From positions 50,713,113 to 50,777,112 of the forward strand of contig NC_061866.1 in NCBI RefSeq assembly GCF_907164915.1: a DNA stretch of 64,000 nucleotides. Direction: 5' to 3'. The position numbers and the translations under genes were made by a program. Source of the DNA: Impatiens glandulifera (lineage: Eukaryota; Streptophyta; Magnoliopsida; Ericales; Balsaminaceae). The notes below the pieces were generated by a model. The model saw only the letters and a program-made list of their open reading frames with translations. It searched no databases and was not told where the DNA came from. Each line of letters begins with the position of its first letter. The stretch's first letter is position 1. Positions 25,353 through 38,169 of the stretch are shown here, in pieces.

Positions 25353-26529
25353 ATGGTACGTATTCCTGACTAGTAACTTTTAATATTTAGGATTATGGAA
25401 CTACTACAATAGATTCTGTTATGTGATGTTGTTGTCTCTTTAATCTTTAGGAAACCCTACTCTCAAAATGTCACCTTGACTGTAAATCAATGTTATTTAG
25501 GAAAACTTACCTAGTGTTGTGTTTTGTGATATTATTTCCCTGAAACCCTAGTACATACTCACAAAGACCGTTTTTTTTTTTCATGCACGTGCAGGCAACT
25601 GCCTCAGCATCCGTCCAAAACTTTGGTAAAGACTGGATTTTATGCCCAAATCAATTAACAAGTGAAGAGATAGTACTCTTCGCTACATTTCTCCCTTTTT
25701 TTTTTCCATATTGTTTAAGTTTTCATCCTGTTTAACTGAAATATTTATGATTGTTCTTAAACAGCACTTGATGCAACAATATGCTAACACATGTGGTGCC
25801 ACGGTGTCAATGAGGTGGCGAGACGATGTTACCCACGTCATAGCATCCACCGATTCTAATGGTGGATGCGGTCGCACTATCAAAGTATTGAAGGGCATAT
25901 TGAACGGGAGTTGGGTCCTTACCATTGATTGTGAGACTCTGTTATTCTTAACCCTTTACTGTTAACTCAATATTCATTTTCACATATATGAAACTAAAAA
26001 CACCTATTGCTTTTATACAGGGATAAAATCATCAATCAGATTTAACTGTTACGTGGACGAGGAACCATACGAGGTGCAGCGAGATAATCATGGGACTGTG
26101 GGCGGTCCAAGAGCTGGCAGAATGCGGTATTTGAACAATGTAAGTTTTGTCTTATTCCTACTCCTCCATATGATATTCAATTGTCCATGATTACTAATAA
26201 TGTATTGTATTTTCTTTCAGCTGCCCAAACTCTTCGACAGTTACACCTTCATATTTGCAGGGGAATTCATCCCGGCTTACAAACTTGATCTTATGGGGTT
26301 TGTAATTGCTGGAGGAGGTACAACTAAAGAAATGGAGAATCCATTTGTCGAGCCCGAGGACGACAAAACTATAGTTGTATACGACAAGTCTCGGCACGAT
26401 GTTAATGAACTTGTTTGGGTATTTGAGGCAGAGAATCCTCTGAAGACATATTTGGATGTGTTTGGTGTTCCTCACACAAGCTTGCTAGAATCCATTGCTG
26501 CTTGTGATTTGCAGCCTTTGTTTTTGTAA
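25353..26529 (+). CDS. Tandem BRCT-domain protein in the MULE (BRCA1/BARD1-like C terminus), copy 1
   Basis: Five exons (25353-25355, 25595-25672, 25765-25930, 26021-26139, 26221-26529), all GT-AG and in frame, give 224 aa. The first coding exon is the ATG alone, directly followed by the donor GTACGT. BRCT1 covers about residues 12-95: CGATVSMRWRDDVTHVIAST, then NGSWVLTIDW with the conserved Trp at 77. BRCT2 covers about 123-224 (PKLFDSYTFIFAGEF to ESIAACDLQPLF), where Ser209 stands in a position usually held by Trp. The linker GGPRAGRMR and the overall pattern match the C-terminal BRCT pair of plant BRCA1/BARD1 proteins, phosphopeptide-binding modules in DNA repair. RING and PHD parts are absent. 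Lying between the terminal repeat and the transposase, it is most likely a captured host gene fragment, still open. Confidence 0.82.
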
Positions 26530-27090
26530 TAGACATGTGTTGGTTGAATTTGTTACTGAATATTTGAATAGTTTTCATTCTTGAATTTGTTAATGTTATA
26601 TTTGATTTCAGATTTCTCTTTTTTGTTCTTAGAATTGTGTTTTTTAAACATCAGCCTTATATTTAACTAAATCTTGAAACATTAAGAAATACTGTATAAC
26701 TTGAAGTATAAATTTGATAAATAATTAATATTTTTTAAAACTACTGTCAAAATAATATTTGTAAAACAATTGTCAAAATAATAATGTGAAGAAATCTTCG
26801 CTTACTGATTGATTGATTGATTTATTAATTTAATTTCATAATAATTTTTGTCATTTAATTATTTAAATGAAATAATTTTTTTAACAAGTCACCTCACCGC
26901 CACCTAACACCTGCGTTTCATTAAATGCTGCATGCAGCAAGCCATGCTGCTAAGCTAGACAACTTTGTACTCTTCTCTCTCTCTACTGTACGACCATTTC
27001 TTCGCCGGAGTTATACTACATTGTCTACCATCGACCTCTCCTTCGCCGGAGACTTCATTATAATATCAATCCATCTTCCTAAATTATAAA

Positions 27091-29828
27091 ATGGTATGTT
27101 TTTGAATGTCATCTATACCTCCTTTACTTTTCTTCCCAACCTTTTCTATGTTTTTTGAATACTCGACATGAAATGTTCTGTTCTTTTTGATTATCAGGAA
27201 GGAATACGTATCAGCGAGAATGATATGGACGAGAATGATATTATTGATTTAAGGTAACATTGTTTAACTTCTCCAATTTTGTAGTGCACATGTAAGCGAA
27301 GATCTCTTCACTACTATATTATGAGATAATATCTTATGAAGCGAAACTATATTCGCCTAATATTACAATCTTCATACTGTTGAAGTGAAGCTTTCTTCGC
27401 TTATATTGTTTTCATTTTCCAATAATCTACAAACCTTTATTTTCCACTTGTTCAAACTGAACAGCGAATCTGCTACTTGTCGTCGTCAATTGAATTTCGA
27501 TGGAAACGGCCAACCTTTGGAGGACATCGAATCCAACTTAATTCCACTTTTAGGTAGAGAATTTGAGAGTGAAGAAGAAGGCTACGTATTCTACTTAGCA
27601 TACGCTAAACTAATAGGATTTGGTATAAGGCGCAGTTCAAAACATGTAGACAAGGAGGGTAAAATACTGGATAGAGTTTTTTGTTGTAGTGCACAGGGTG
27701 AACGGGGAAAGGACAAACGTGATGTCTATGTGAAACGTAGACGTTCTGTGACTCGGTTCTGTTGTGAAGCGAAATTGAGGATAAAGCGTGCAGACAATGG
27801 AAAGTTCCAAGTGGTAAATTTTATTAGTGATCATAGTCATCCTCTTGCAAGTCCAAAAAAAACTCACCTGTATAGATGCCATAGGAATATTTCTGCAGTT
27901 GCAGGCTTACATATCGAGATGGCCACTAACGTGGGAATTCCTCCTAAGTCATCACATGCTCTAATGTCTAAACAAATCGGTGGAAGGGAGAATCTAGGTT
28001 TTCTTCCTGAGGATTACAAAAATTACCTGCGCACGAAAAGAACCAGAGAGTGTAATTTTGGGGAAACAGGGGGTGTATTAGAGTATTTGCAGAACAAACA
28101 ATCCAATGATCCTAGTTTTTATAATGCTTTTCAACTTGATGCGGACGATTTGATAACGAATATTTTTTGGTGTGATTCCAACATGCGGTCCGATTATTCA
28201 TACTTCGGAGACGTGGTCAGTTTTGACACCACATACAAGAAGAATAATGAAGGTCGTCCAGTTGCGCTTTTTGTAGGTGTCAATCATCACAAACAATCAA
28301 TTCTTTTTGGAGCAGCTCTATTATACGATGAAACTGCGATGACTTTTGATTGGTTGTTTGAGACTTTCACCAAAGCTATGCATGGGAAAAAACCAAAAAC
28401 CATTCTTACAGATCAAGACGCGGCCATGGCTAAGGCCTTGGCGTCTCAATGGCCCGAAACAAATCATCGTCTCTGTATTTGGCACATATTTCAAAATGCA
28501 GCCATACATCTTAGCTCGGTGTTCCATAATTTCAGAGATTTTTCTAAGGATTTTTCTTCGTGTATATATGATTTTGAAGAAGAGATAGAGTTTGTTGAAG
28601 CTTGAAATCAAATGTTGACAAACTACGGGCTTGAAAACAACGATTGGTTGAAATGCATGTTTAGCATCAGGCGAAAGTGGGCATTAGTGTATGGACGACA
28701 AATGTTTTGTGCTGATATGACGACAACACAGAGAAGTGAGAGTATGAACAGTATGTTGAAAAGGTACTGCTCCTACAAACACAAGTTTTTAGAATTTTTC
28801 AAACACTTTGAAAGACTACTCGATGAAAGAAGATATGATGTGTTGAAGGCTGATTTCAAATCAATTACCAGCCAACCAAGTCTTAACTATCCAGTTTTGA
28901 TCTTAAAGGATGCCTGCAAAGTTTACACCCCAAAGGTCTTTAAGTGCTTTGAACAACAATGGTTTATGTCGCATGATTGTGGTGTTGAAATGTTAGAGGA
29001 TGTCGACACACACAGAAAATACAAGGTAACACCCCACACTAGGAGATGCTCTCATACAGTTACAGTTCATAAGAATGACGATAAGAATATCGAGTGTAGC
29101 TGCTGTAAATTTGAATTTGGAGGGATTTTGTGTGCTCACATCCTAAAGATTTTCACAACGATTGACGTGTTGAAGATTCCTCCGGCGTTGATACTGAAGA
29201 GGTGGACAAGAACAGCCAAAGATGGAATATTTGGAACTGATCCAATCGTGGACAGTACTAATGTTGATCCGAGTGAGCTTCATAACATAAGATACAGAGA
29301 TTTGTGTGGGTTGTCCATGCATTTATTTAACAAGGCAGCCGAAAGAGATGACACTTACAATCATGTCAAAGAAATCATGCTGAGCCAGTGCACGTTTGTG
29401 GATAAAAAATTGCAGGAGAGTATAAATATGCAAACTCCACCAACCGGTTTATCACGTTCTGCCGAGGGTGCCCCTGTTCAAGCAAAAGGAATGAAAACTA
29501 AGAAGCCAACAAAGTCGGGTAAGAGAAGGAAAGGTGGACTGGAGAAGAACTCAAGAAAACGAAAATCAACAAGAATAACTAGTGAATCACATATTCCGGT
29601 ATGAAATTGCTGACTTACCTTCTTTACTAATAATTGTGTTATTGATATTCATATAATAACATACTTTTAAATAAATTTGATATTCCTTTCCAGCCATCAA
29701 GTGCAATGCCAACGACAACTCCTCAGTTCTCAACTCCTCAACAATGGGACGATAGTTTCAGCATGGACGCCAATACTCCGTTCACTGTTCTTTTGTCATC
29801 TCAACTATCGAATTCCAGTTTCATGTGA
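27091..29828 (+). pseudogene. MULE transposase (FAR1 + MULE + SWIM), copy 1, one in-frame TGA
   Basis: Exons 27091-27093 (ATG only, then GTATGT), 27198-27253, 27465-29598 and 29694-29828 keep frame for 775 codons. Order: FAR1-type DNA-binding region about 50-150 (FESEEEGYVFYLAYAKLIGF, later RFCCEAKLR and DHSHPL); MULE catalytic core with acidic residues D274 (FDTTYKKN), D336 (ILTDQDAAMAKAL) and E445 (TTQRSESMNSMLKRY); SWIM zinc finger from C564 (CSCCKFEFGGILCAH); basic tail. The only lesion is TGA at 28603-28605 (codon 400), where copy 2 has TGG. It could be a true nonsense mutation or a base-call error at the end of a contig. The domain set is that of an autonomous MULE transposase of the FAR1/FHY3-related type. 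Confidence 0.88.
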
Positions 29829-30664
29829 AATCCGATATGTATATAGTATTGTATGTACGTTGGATTTGAAACAAAGAATAAGGTCGAATTTATGCATTCG
29901 AAGTTTTATGAAATACCAAATGAATGACCACACTAATTCATTTCTAAAAAATTACAAACACCTAAATCAATCGAATATTACTTCGCCCCCAGTCAACTAA
30001 TATTAAGTATCCTTTTAGTTACAAATTGAGAAAATGAAACATAAAACTGAGGCGAATATGTGTTCGCTGCGAACCTCACCATGTATCTCGGGCGAATATT
30101 TATTCTCCTCATATTTGTCTGATGAAATTGATCTTTATGTTCAAACTGGTATGTACAAGTCTTGGTAAGTGCAGTGACATGACAAGTCATCCCGCTTCTC
30201 ATGGATGAGATGGTGGCTTTACATTATCAATAATTTGAGGCGAAAATGTATTCGCTTCATCGAAAATATGTATTAGAGGCGAATATTTATTCTCTTCATA
30301 TTTCTTTCATGAAATTCGAGGCTTCACATACATATTTTATGAAGAGAAGGTCTTTGAAGCGAATATTTATGCGGCTCATGTTTATTTCACTTAATTTATT
30401 CATTTAACACATAATTGAACAAGTATTTGAAAATCAAATTTCATAAAAAACACACTTCATGTATACACGTTCATAAGTGTGAGGATGTGAAGTAACAATT
30501 TTTTAGAATTGAAATTACACAACATATTCTTTATTGTAACAATAAATCATTACAATTATAGGAATAGTTTAATTACCCCATCTGTCTATGAGTACATTAT
30601 TGTACTCATGTGAACTAAAATTCTTTGTAAAATTTAATTACACAATATGTATACAGTTCCTAAT

Positions 30665-32601
30665 TCATTGACTTATCCATTTACGAAAGGAATTGTAGAC
30701 CTCGCTCCTGGCCTTGTTGAGCTCCGAGCCAATGACACGCCAACAGTATTCCATCCTCAATGTCTTTATTTGGTTCCTCACATTTCTTTTAACTCCAAAG
30801 CCAGTTTTCCACCCCTTCACCTCACCTTCATACGTCTCCATGTGTCTCATGCAAAAAATGCCGCAGTCATTGTAATTCTTTGAATCCTGCCATGGCAATT
30901 TCAGACATATCTTTTCCAAACCGCCATACTTTTTAGCAAGAACGGGGTCTACGTCGTTCATATATTGTTGAATGTAGTCATCCTGATACATCATTACAAA
31001 CAACATTATGTAATGTATTTTAGTGCTACTAGAATTCCAAAATTGAACTATTTTAAATTTTAATTGTAGTGTCATACCAAGATTTGTGCATTCTTATATC
31101 TTCTTTCGAAGGGCGATTGCATAGGTGACTGCCGGTTATCAATTACTTGAAATTGCCTTTGTATGAAGTTATAGCAAACAAGGTAGAAATGGCTGTCATC
31201 AATGATTGGGAAAAACAACTGTGGATAGAATTAAAAAAGATTAGATTTGAACTGAGTGGTAAATGATATTATAAGGTATGACAGCCAGAGATGTACTTAC
31301 GAGGTCCACTTCCCAGAGGTCCATTTTTGAAATTTGGAAAGCCCGACCTTCTAGACAGAACCTGTCATTGAATTTTTCTCGCGTAGTTATCCCACCTTCA
31401 CGAAAAATCTGTTTATAGCAGTCTTTAGTCTCACAAGAATAACATAATTGATAAATAACAGTGCTAGTACAACTTACGGTGAGCACGGTTGTGTAGAAAA
31501 TCTTCTTGTACTGACGTTTGACATTTTTCCTAGAATGGTCGTGCAAAATGTATGACCAAACGTCAATAATCATACTGTCTACCCATGTTTGATCAGCCAT
31601 TGTAAGCATGTCCCCGCGCGTCACGTGTAGACATAGGTTATCCGCAATAAATAACATTTCACTGCATGAAAACAGCAAAACATGTTTCAAAATGGTGTAC
31701 AAATCCTATTTTTTAGGAATAATTAAGCATTTGCAGGAAACATTACCTTGGATCAAGTCCTCCAGCAAATACGAAACCCACAAAAATCTTCTGAAAGTTT
31801 GTTAGTTTTTTTTACATCCCTAAACATTTTATTGAAAAATGGGGTTTTCAAAGCTTGAGGCAATTCCAATGCTTTAACCCATTCTTTGGTTTGCATGGTT
31901 GGACGAGAAGAGCCAGTTTGAAGTGGCGGGTAGTAGACTGGAGATGCCTTCTTCCAGTTCATTCTTTACTATCTCCAAAGAAGAGGCCATTTGAAGTGGC
32001 GGTGGTAGACTGGAGATGCATTCTTCAGGTTCCTTTTTAACTATCGCCAAAGAAGGGGAGTTTTTGTTGGTTTCGGTTTTGATGACATCGGTTAACCAAT
32101 CAGTTTTCAAATTTCGGGGTGCTTTTCTTTGGACATTGAAGGCCTTTGAAGGTCCTGCTTCCTCTTTATTTGGGATAATTTGGGTAGAAGGCAAGGCTGG
32201 GGTGGTTGGAGCGCTGGTGTTCGTGTTGGTTTCTGTTTTGGGAGTAATTGTGTTGGCTTTGGGTTTGGCTTGTGCCAGTGGAGGGGCTGGTGTTTTTAGT
32301 GGAGGAATGGGGTTGGCTTTGGCTTGTGCCATTGGAGGGGCTGGTGTTTTGAGTGGAGGAATGGGGTTGGCTTTGGCTTGTGCCATTGGAGGGGCTGGTG
32401 TTTTGAGTGGAGGAATGGGGTTGGCTTTGGCTTGTGCCATTGGAGGGGCTGGTGTTTTGAGTGGAGGAATGGGGTTGGCTTTTGCTTGTGCCAATGTAGG
32501 GGGTGTGGTTTTGAGTGGAGGAATGGGGTTGGCTTGGGCTTGTGCCATTGGAGGGGGTGTGGTTTTGAGTGGAGTAATATGGTTTGCTTGGGCTTGTGCC
32601 A
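30665..32601 (-). pseudogene. Ulp1 protease gene A, copy 1 (3' part only, frameshifted)
   Basis: The peptidase exons match copy 2: 32601-31747 (partial), 31661-31478, 31408-31301, 31218-31078, 30982-30665. The 5' half is lost at the N gap. Relative to copy 2, the long exon has two extra bases, one T in the run at about 31806-31813 and one G at about 31927-31930, each shifting the frame. The last exon has a Cys-to-Phe change near the C terminus. The catalytic exons are otherwise intact. Both extra bases fall in short homopolymers, so consensus errors are possible. Confidence 0.8.
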
Positions 32602-32701
32602 NNNNNNNNNNNNNNNNNNNNNNNNNNNNNNNNNNNNNNNNNNNNNNNNNNNNNNNNNNNNNNNNNNNNNNNNNNNNNNNNNNNNNNNNNNNNNNNNNNN
32701 N
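32602..32701. other. Assembly gap of exactly 100 N
   Basis: A round-number N run, the usual placeholder for a scaffold join of unknown size. On its left, sequence stops inside the 54-bp minisatellite of Ulp1 gene A (…GGCTTGTGCCA). On its right, unrelated AT-rich DNA begins. No biological continuity across it should be assumed. Confidence 0.97.
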
Positions 32702-33965
32702 TTTAAAAATAATATAATTTATAATATTTTAATAATAAAATTAACAAAAATAAGTTAGTAAAAATAATTTTTCTAATTTGTATTTTTTTAAATTCTCTTT
32801 AAAATTTAGTAAATGCATCTTTCATTTATTTTTTAACACTTTTTAAAAATAATCATTTATCATGGTTTAATAATGAGATTAACAAAAATAAGTTAGTTTA
32901 GTAACTATATTGGAAAAATTCAAACCTTGAAAATGCCTAAACTGCATCATCACAGGATTGAGCATTAGTCATACCTTTTCTTTCGGTGTTCTTTTTAGAA
33001 AATTATTTTTGAGTGATAATTTGAATGAATATGATGATACAAGATAAATGAGAATAGGATTAAAACTATATTGTGGGCATATGATGTGATGTAGGATAAA
33101 ATGATTATATCTTGACATATGTCACGAGATATTAAATTGTCACATGGAGATACTAAATTGTGAGATGAAAGAAGTGAACCTATAGAAGGAACACATTCCC
33201 TTCATTTTGGGAAGTTGAACGAAAAATAGGTAATTTTGAGAACATATCATAAAAAAACAACATACCAAAATAATATATAAATTAAAATGTGGACGATAGG
33301 ATTCAAACCTTCAATGTTCACAAGACATATGACTAATAAGAGCTTAAGTTGAATAATTGAGAGTGGGATTGGGAAGGTTAGATGTCTCGTATTCTTGCTT
33401 TCAGGCGTGATATCTCTCTAGAGGATTGAGCAAAGTATGACCCTCCCGGTAGAATCCCGCAATTGTCTTGTGGTCTTCTCCTCAGTCTTGAAAATCTCAA
33501 AATATATAAATGACTTGTTATTATTATTTTTTTCTTGCTCAATTGAGTTAATACATATTTTCTTATTCTCATTTTTAATGAGTTTTGATAAAATGGTCTC
33601 ATTTGTAAGTGTAAGAATGTAATCCAAACCGAATTGAAAGATTAAAATGAATTAGAATGAAAGTAAGAAAACAACTTAACTAATTAACAAAATTCTTTGA
33701 TTTATTAATAAAAATTCTCATTTTAATTGATTATTGATTATTTTCTTGTTTGATCCAATATGTTTTTTATTCTCATTTAGTTAACTTATAACCATCGATT
33801 TAGTGACTTGGTTTTTAATGGTTTAATTTTTTCACAATTAATTATAAAGTCTAGTTATTTTAGTTGACTTTATTCTTTATATTCTTCTTAGGTCTAGTAT
33901 TTTTTATATTTCTCATTATAATTAACTTACGATAAGTCATATGGAACTAATTCATTTTTATATAG
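32702..33965. other. AT-rich sequence between gap and DUF3755 pseudogene
   Basis: No gene is supported. The short overlapping open frames at 33378-33627 on both strands show no recognisable domain. Upstream exons of the DUF3755-like gene would be expected here but were not recognised. Confidence 0.5.
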
Positions 33966-34922
33966 ATATGAATCAGAACCCAACATAGCCAAGTATGCCA
34001 AGATTTCTAACCATTTGCCTAACAAGACAATTCGTGATGTGGCATTCCGCATCAAATGATTAAATGTTTGTATTTTTCTAATCATAACCCTATTGATCTT
34101 ATTTGTTGTTGTTCCTTTATGTTTGAATTATGAAAGAATTTGATGTTTTATGATATGCAGGAAATTGTGACCAATAATAATGAAAAAGAAATTATGATGA
34201 ATGTAAAAAAAAAAAAATTCATTATTTGTGCAATCTATCTATAACCTTACCTATTATTCAAATTAAGTATGCAATCTGTTATGTATTAATTGTTTTTCTT
34301 TTAAAAAACAGGGCACAGAAAGACGAGTTGATGACAACCCAAGTATTTTTGTGGGTTCTATTAATTCACCTTATGATGCTTCATTCAAAGGTTTCCCTAT
34401 TCATTTTTTATTTTACAAATATAGTAAAATAACAATAACCTTTTTTTTATGTAGCTTCATTAGGTGTGGTTGGAGAGCTAGTTGAAGAAAATAACAAAGC
34501 TTATGATCATATTGCCTCAAATTTCTGTTATCTAGAGGTGAAGCACATATTCTAAATTATATGTTAGGAAATTTTCTAATTAATCATCATTTTATTTTAG
34601 TCTGATTTTTTAATGTTTTTTTTCTTGCAGACATATGAAAATTTCAATCTTCTAAGGCAAGCAAGGAATATCATATTTAAAATATTTAGCTTGTATGATA
34701 CTTTATCTTGAATCCTTCCTTCTTTTTATGTTTTGGATTATTAAATTTGAACTCCTAATTTTGAATTGTTATTTATTTAACATTTAATAATACTTGAAAC
34801 TTATTCATTTATATTTGTGATTATGAAGTGTGGACGAAAATATAGAGCTAATGAAGCATCTACCACCAATTCCTGAAAAAATTAACATTGATGTCGCCAA
34901 CTTCTTCCTAGGACCTTTCTAA
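33966..34922 (+). pseudogene. DUF3755 / SANT-like plant gene fragment
   Basis: Exon-like pieces in order: about 33966-34059 (AKYAKISNHLPNKTIRDVAF), from 34161 (EIVTNNNEKEIMMN), 34312-34390 (DDNPSIFVGSINSPYDASFK), 34455-34537 (GELVEENNKAYDHIASNF), from 34631 (TYENFNLLRQARNIIFKI), and about 34833-34922 (MKHLPPIPEKINIDVANFF). The order matches the plant MYB/SANT-like proteins with DUF3755, in which a KTVRDVALR motif is followed by a LLEQN…RTR…PPLPVKIN tail. The first piece ends in TGA at 34057-34059, where the family has Trp (RCRW), and the tract after 34204 is a poly-A run, so it is probably non-functional. The N-terminal SANT part is missing. Family assignment is from memory of the motif. Confidence 0.5.
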
Positions 34923-35306
34923 CTAAGATTGTCTTAACTTGCTATCTTTCTCTTGGATATGGATAAACGAGTTAGCAACTATTCGATCTACTCTATTTTT
35001 GTTTGATTTACTTTTGTTGTTTTAGATATTTGAATGAGTTGAATTGTTTGAGATTTAATGAATTTTTTGTCCTAACCAATGTATGGTTAATCATGATGAA
35101 TTTTCGTTTCTTTAATTAATTAGTCTGTGTTTGATTGCTTTTAGTTGTTGGAAATTATATTATTTTGTGAAGATATTTGATCATCATTTTTTATTTATAT
35201 TTTTTTATTAATAGGTTGCGGATAGGTTATATTAAAATAAAAATTAAATCTAGTAGTGTCCTGTTATGTTCACAATAGGTTAGTCAAATAAATTAAGCTT
35301 CGAGTG
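34923..35306. other. Left flank of MULE copy 2
   Basis: AT-rich DNA without a gene. The nine bases just before the element, CTTCGAGTG (35298-35306), do not match the nine after its right end, so this flank is not the partner of that insertion. Confidence 0.7.
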
Positions 35307-36670
35307 CAGTTCAGATCTTCTGCTACCGATTGCCGTGTTCCCCTGTGGCGGACCAATCAGATTGCAGCATTATTAATTTTAATAATAAATCAATCTGGGC
35401 AGGAGACGGAGGGAGGGAGAATCCGGAATCCGGGTTTAGGCCCGGTTCACACAAGACGCCGTTAACGGAAGCGCCCGTTAACGCCAGGAAATAATATAAT
35501 ATTCAGATAATAACCAGATAAGATATCTTCGCTTGATCTACACGCCCGTTGCCATGACCCTCATGTAAACCCCCGCATACCCACCCATGAGAAGAACGCC
35601 TGCCGTTCATGAAAATACACTTACACGTCCATGTAAAGACCGAATTGACAGTCATATTTTCTTTACGTTTATTAAATATTAATTTAATTTATTAAATAAC
35701 ACAGGCAGCGATATAATATTCGCTTCAAGTAATTCAATCTTTTATTTTCTAGGAATTTTTATTTACTTTTTTTATTTCAATTTTTTTTGCCTCGAGTCTC
35801 TCTGGAGCGAAGATATATTTGCTTCCATTCATTCTAATAAAAACCTCATGTAAAACCCCCCTACCCACCCATGTAAAGACCGCTTGCCTACCATGTAAAG
35901 ACATGTACCCGTCTATGTAAAGACCAAACTGGCCTGGATTTTATATTTCCGATTATTAAATATTAATTCAATTAATTGAAGATGACATGCAGCAACCGAA
36001 CAAATCTTCGCCTCAATTACCGGCTAGTTTTTTTTTCCTATTTTTTTTTTATTTCATTTTTTTTTGCCTCGAGACTCTCTGAGCGAAGATATATTTGCTT
36101 CAATTCATTCTAATAAAAACCTCATGTAAAACCCCCCTACCCACCCATGTAAAGACCGCTTGCCTACCATGCAAAGACACTTACCCGTTTATGTGAAGAC
36201 CAAACTGGCATGGATTTTATATTTCCGATTATTAAATATTAATTCAATTAATTGAAGATGACATGCAGCAACCGAACAAATCTTCGCCTCAATTACCGGC
36301 TAGTTTTTTTTTCCTATTTTTTTTTATTTCATTTTTTTTTGCCTCGAGACTCTCTGGAGCGAAGATATATTTGCTTCAATTCATTCTAATAAAAACATCA
36401 TGTAAAACCCCCCTACCCACCCATGAGAAGACCGCTTGACTACCATGTAAGACACTTCCCCGTCTATGTAAAGACCCAAATGACAAGGATTTTATATTTC
36501 CGTTTATTAAATATTAATTCAATTAATTGAAGATGACATGCAGCAACCGAACAAATCTTCGCCTCAATTACCGGCTAGATTTTTTTTCATAATTTTTTTT
36601 TATTTCATTTTTTTGGCTGGAGACCTTCATGAGCGAAGATGTATTTGCTTCAATTAATTCATTACTTTTT
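35307..36670 (+). repeat. MULE left terminal repeat, copy 2
   Basis: Near-identical to 23667-25030, with differences mainly in T-run lengths (for example at 36020, 36310, 36610). Same architecture: a unique outer 390 bp or so, then about four 276-bp units bearing GGAGCGAAGATAT and CATGTAAAGAC words. The outer part pairs with 57319-58300. Confidence 0.8.
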
Positions 36671-36991
36671 TTTATTTATTTAAATTTTTTCGGTGGAAAA
36701 GAACATTTGTTCGCCTAGACCATGTTCCATGTAAAATGGATTGAATAGTCGCTTCTCGAGAGAACACTTATTCGCCCCTGGTCCCTGTGTCATGTTACAT
36801 GGAATGAATAGTCGCTTTTTCGAAAGAAGACATGTTCGCCCCGGTTACATGAATATATATACCCCCTAATATGATTATTTTATTATCATTTCCGCCCGAT
36901 TCATCTCTCTCTCTTCCTGCCTCCTTTTCACGGCGATTCGTAACCGGCTCCCCGTCGACCGAACCTGAATCCACATCTTCACGACTCCACA

Positions 36992-38169
36992 ATGGTACGT
37001 ATTCCTGACTAGTAACTTTTAATATTTAGGATTATGAAACTACTACAATAGATTCTGTTATGTGATGTTGTTGTCTCTTTAATCTTTAGGAAACCCTACT
37101 CTCAAAATGTCACCTTGACTGTAAATCAATGTTATTTAGGAAAACTTACCTAGTGTTGTGTTTTGTGATATTATTTCCCTGAAACCCTAGTACATACTCA
37201 CAAAGACCGTTTTTTTTTTTTCATGCACGTGCAGGCAACTGCCTCAGCATCCGTCCAAAACTTTGGCAAAGACTGGATTTTATGCCCAAATCAATTAACA
37301 AGTGAAGAGATAGTACTCTTCGTTACATTTCTCCCTTTTTTTTTTCCATATTGTTTAAGTTTTCATCCTGTTTAACTGAAATATTTATGATTGTTCTTAA
37401 ACAGCACTTGATGCAACAATATGCTAACACATGTGGTGCCACGGTGTCAATGAGGTGGCGAGACGATGTTACCCACGTCATAGCATCCACCGATTCTAAT
37501 GGTGGATGCGGTCGCACTATCAAAGTATTGAAGGGCATATTGAACGGGAGTTGGGTCCTTACCATTGATTGTGAGACTCTGTTATTCTTAACCCTTTACT
37601 GTTAACTCAATATTCATTTTCACATATATGAAACTAAAAACACCTATTGCTTTTATACAGGGATAAAATCATCAATCAGATTTAACTGTTACGTGGACGA
37701 GGAACCATACGAGGTGCAGCGAGATAATCATGGGACTGTGGGCGGTCCAAGAGCTGGCAGAATGCGGTATTTGAACAATGTAAGTTTTGTCTTATTCCTA
37801 CTCCTCCATATGATATTCAATTGTCCATGATTACTAATAATGTATTGTATTTTCTTTCAGCTGCCCAAACTCTTCGACAGTTACACCTTCATATTTGCAG
37901 GGGAATTCATCCCGGCTTACAAACTTGATCTTATGGGGTTTGTAATTGCTGGAGGAGGTACAACTAAAGAAATGGAGAATCCATTTGTCGAGCCCGAGGA
38001 CGACAAAACTATAGTTGTATACGACAAGTCTCGGCACGATGTTAATGAACTTGTTTGGGTATTTGAGGCAGAGAATCCTCTGAAGACATATTTGGATGTG
38101 TTTGGTGTTCCTCACACAAGCTTGCTAGAATCCATTGCTGCTTGTGATTTGCAGCCTTTGTTTTTGTAA
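36992..38169 (+). CDS. Tandem BRCT-domain protein in the MULE, copy 2
   Basis: Exons 36992-36994, 37235-37312, 37405-37570, 37661-37779 and 37861-38169 give the same 224-aa protein as copy 1; the only coding difference seen is a silent GGT/GGC. All splice sites are conserved. Both copies are open while the neighbouring transposase differs by several indels, but the copies are so similar that this says little about selection. Introns are retained, which means DNA-level capture and not a retro-copy. A single gene upstream of the transposase on the same strand suggests it uses its own promoter, since a separate TC-rich leader (36905-36991) precedes its ATG. Confidence 0.82.

Larger units (their letters stand above)
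23667..32601 (+). mobile_element. Giant MULE, copy 1 (left part, truncated at the assembly gap)
   Basis: It starts at CAGTTCAGATCTTCTGC and matches 35307-44240 almost base for base, at an offset of 11,636-11,640. Differences are a few substitutions and single-base indels. It contains the left terminal repeat, the tandem-BRCT gene, the transposase gene and the 3' part of Ulp1 gene A, then breaks off inside the Pro-rich minisatellite of that gene at a run of 100 N. Everything that lies to the right in copy 2 is missing here. Confidence 0.9.

Noticed and set aside
25683..25925. Minus-strand open frame opposite the BRCT exon
   Set aside because: It overlaps the spliced BRCT exon in antisense and has no domain resemblance.
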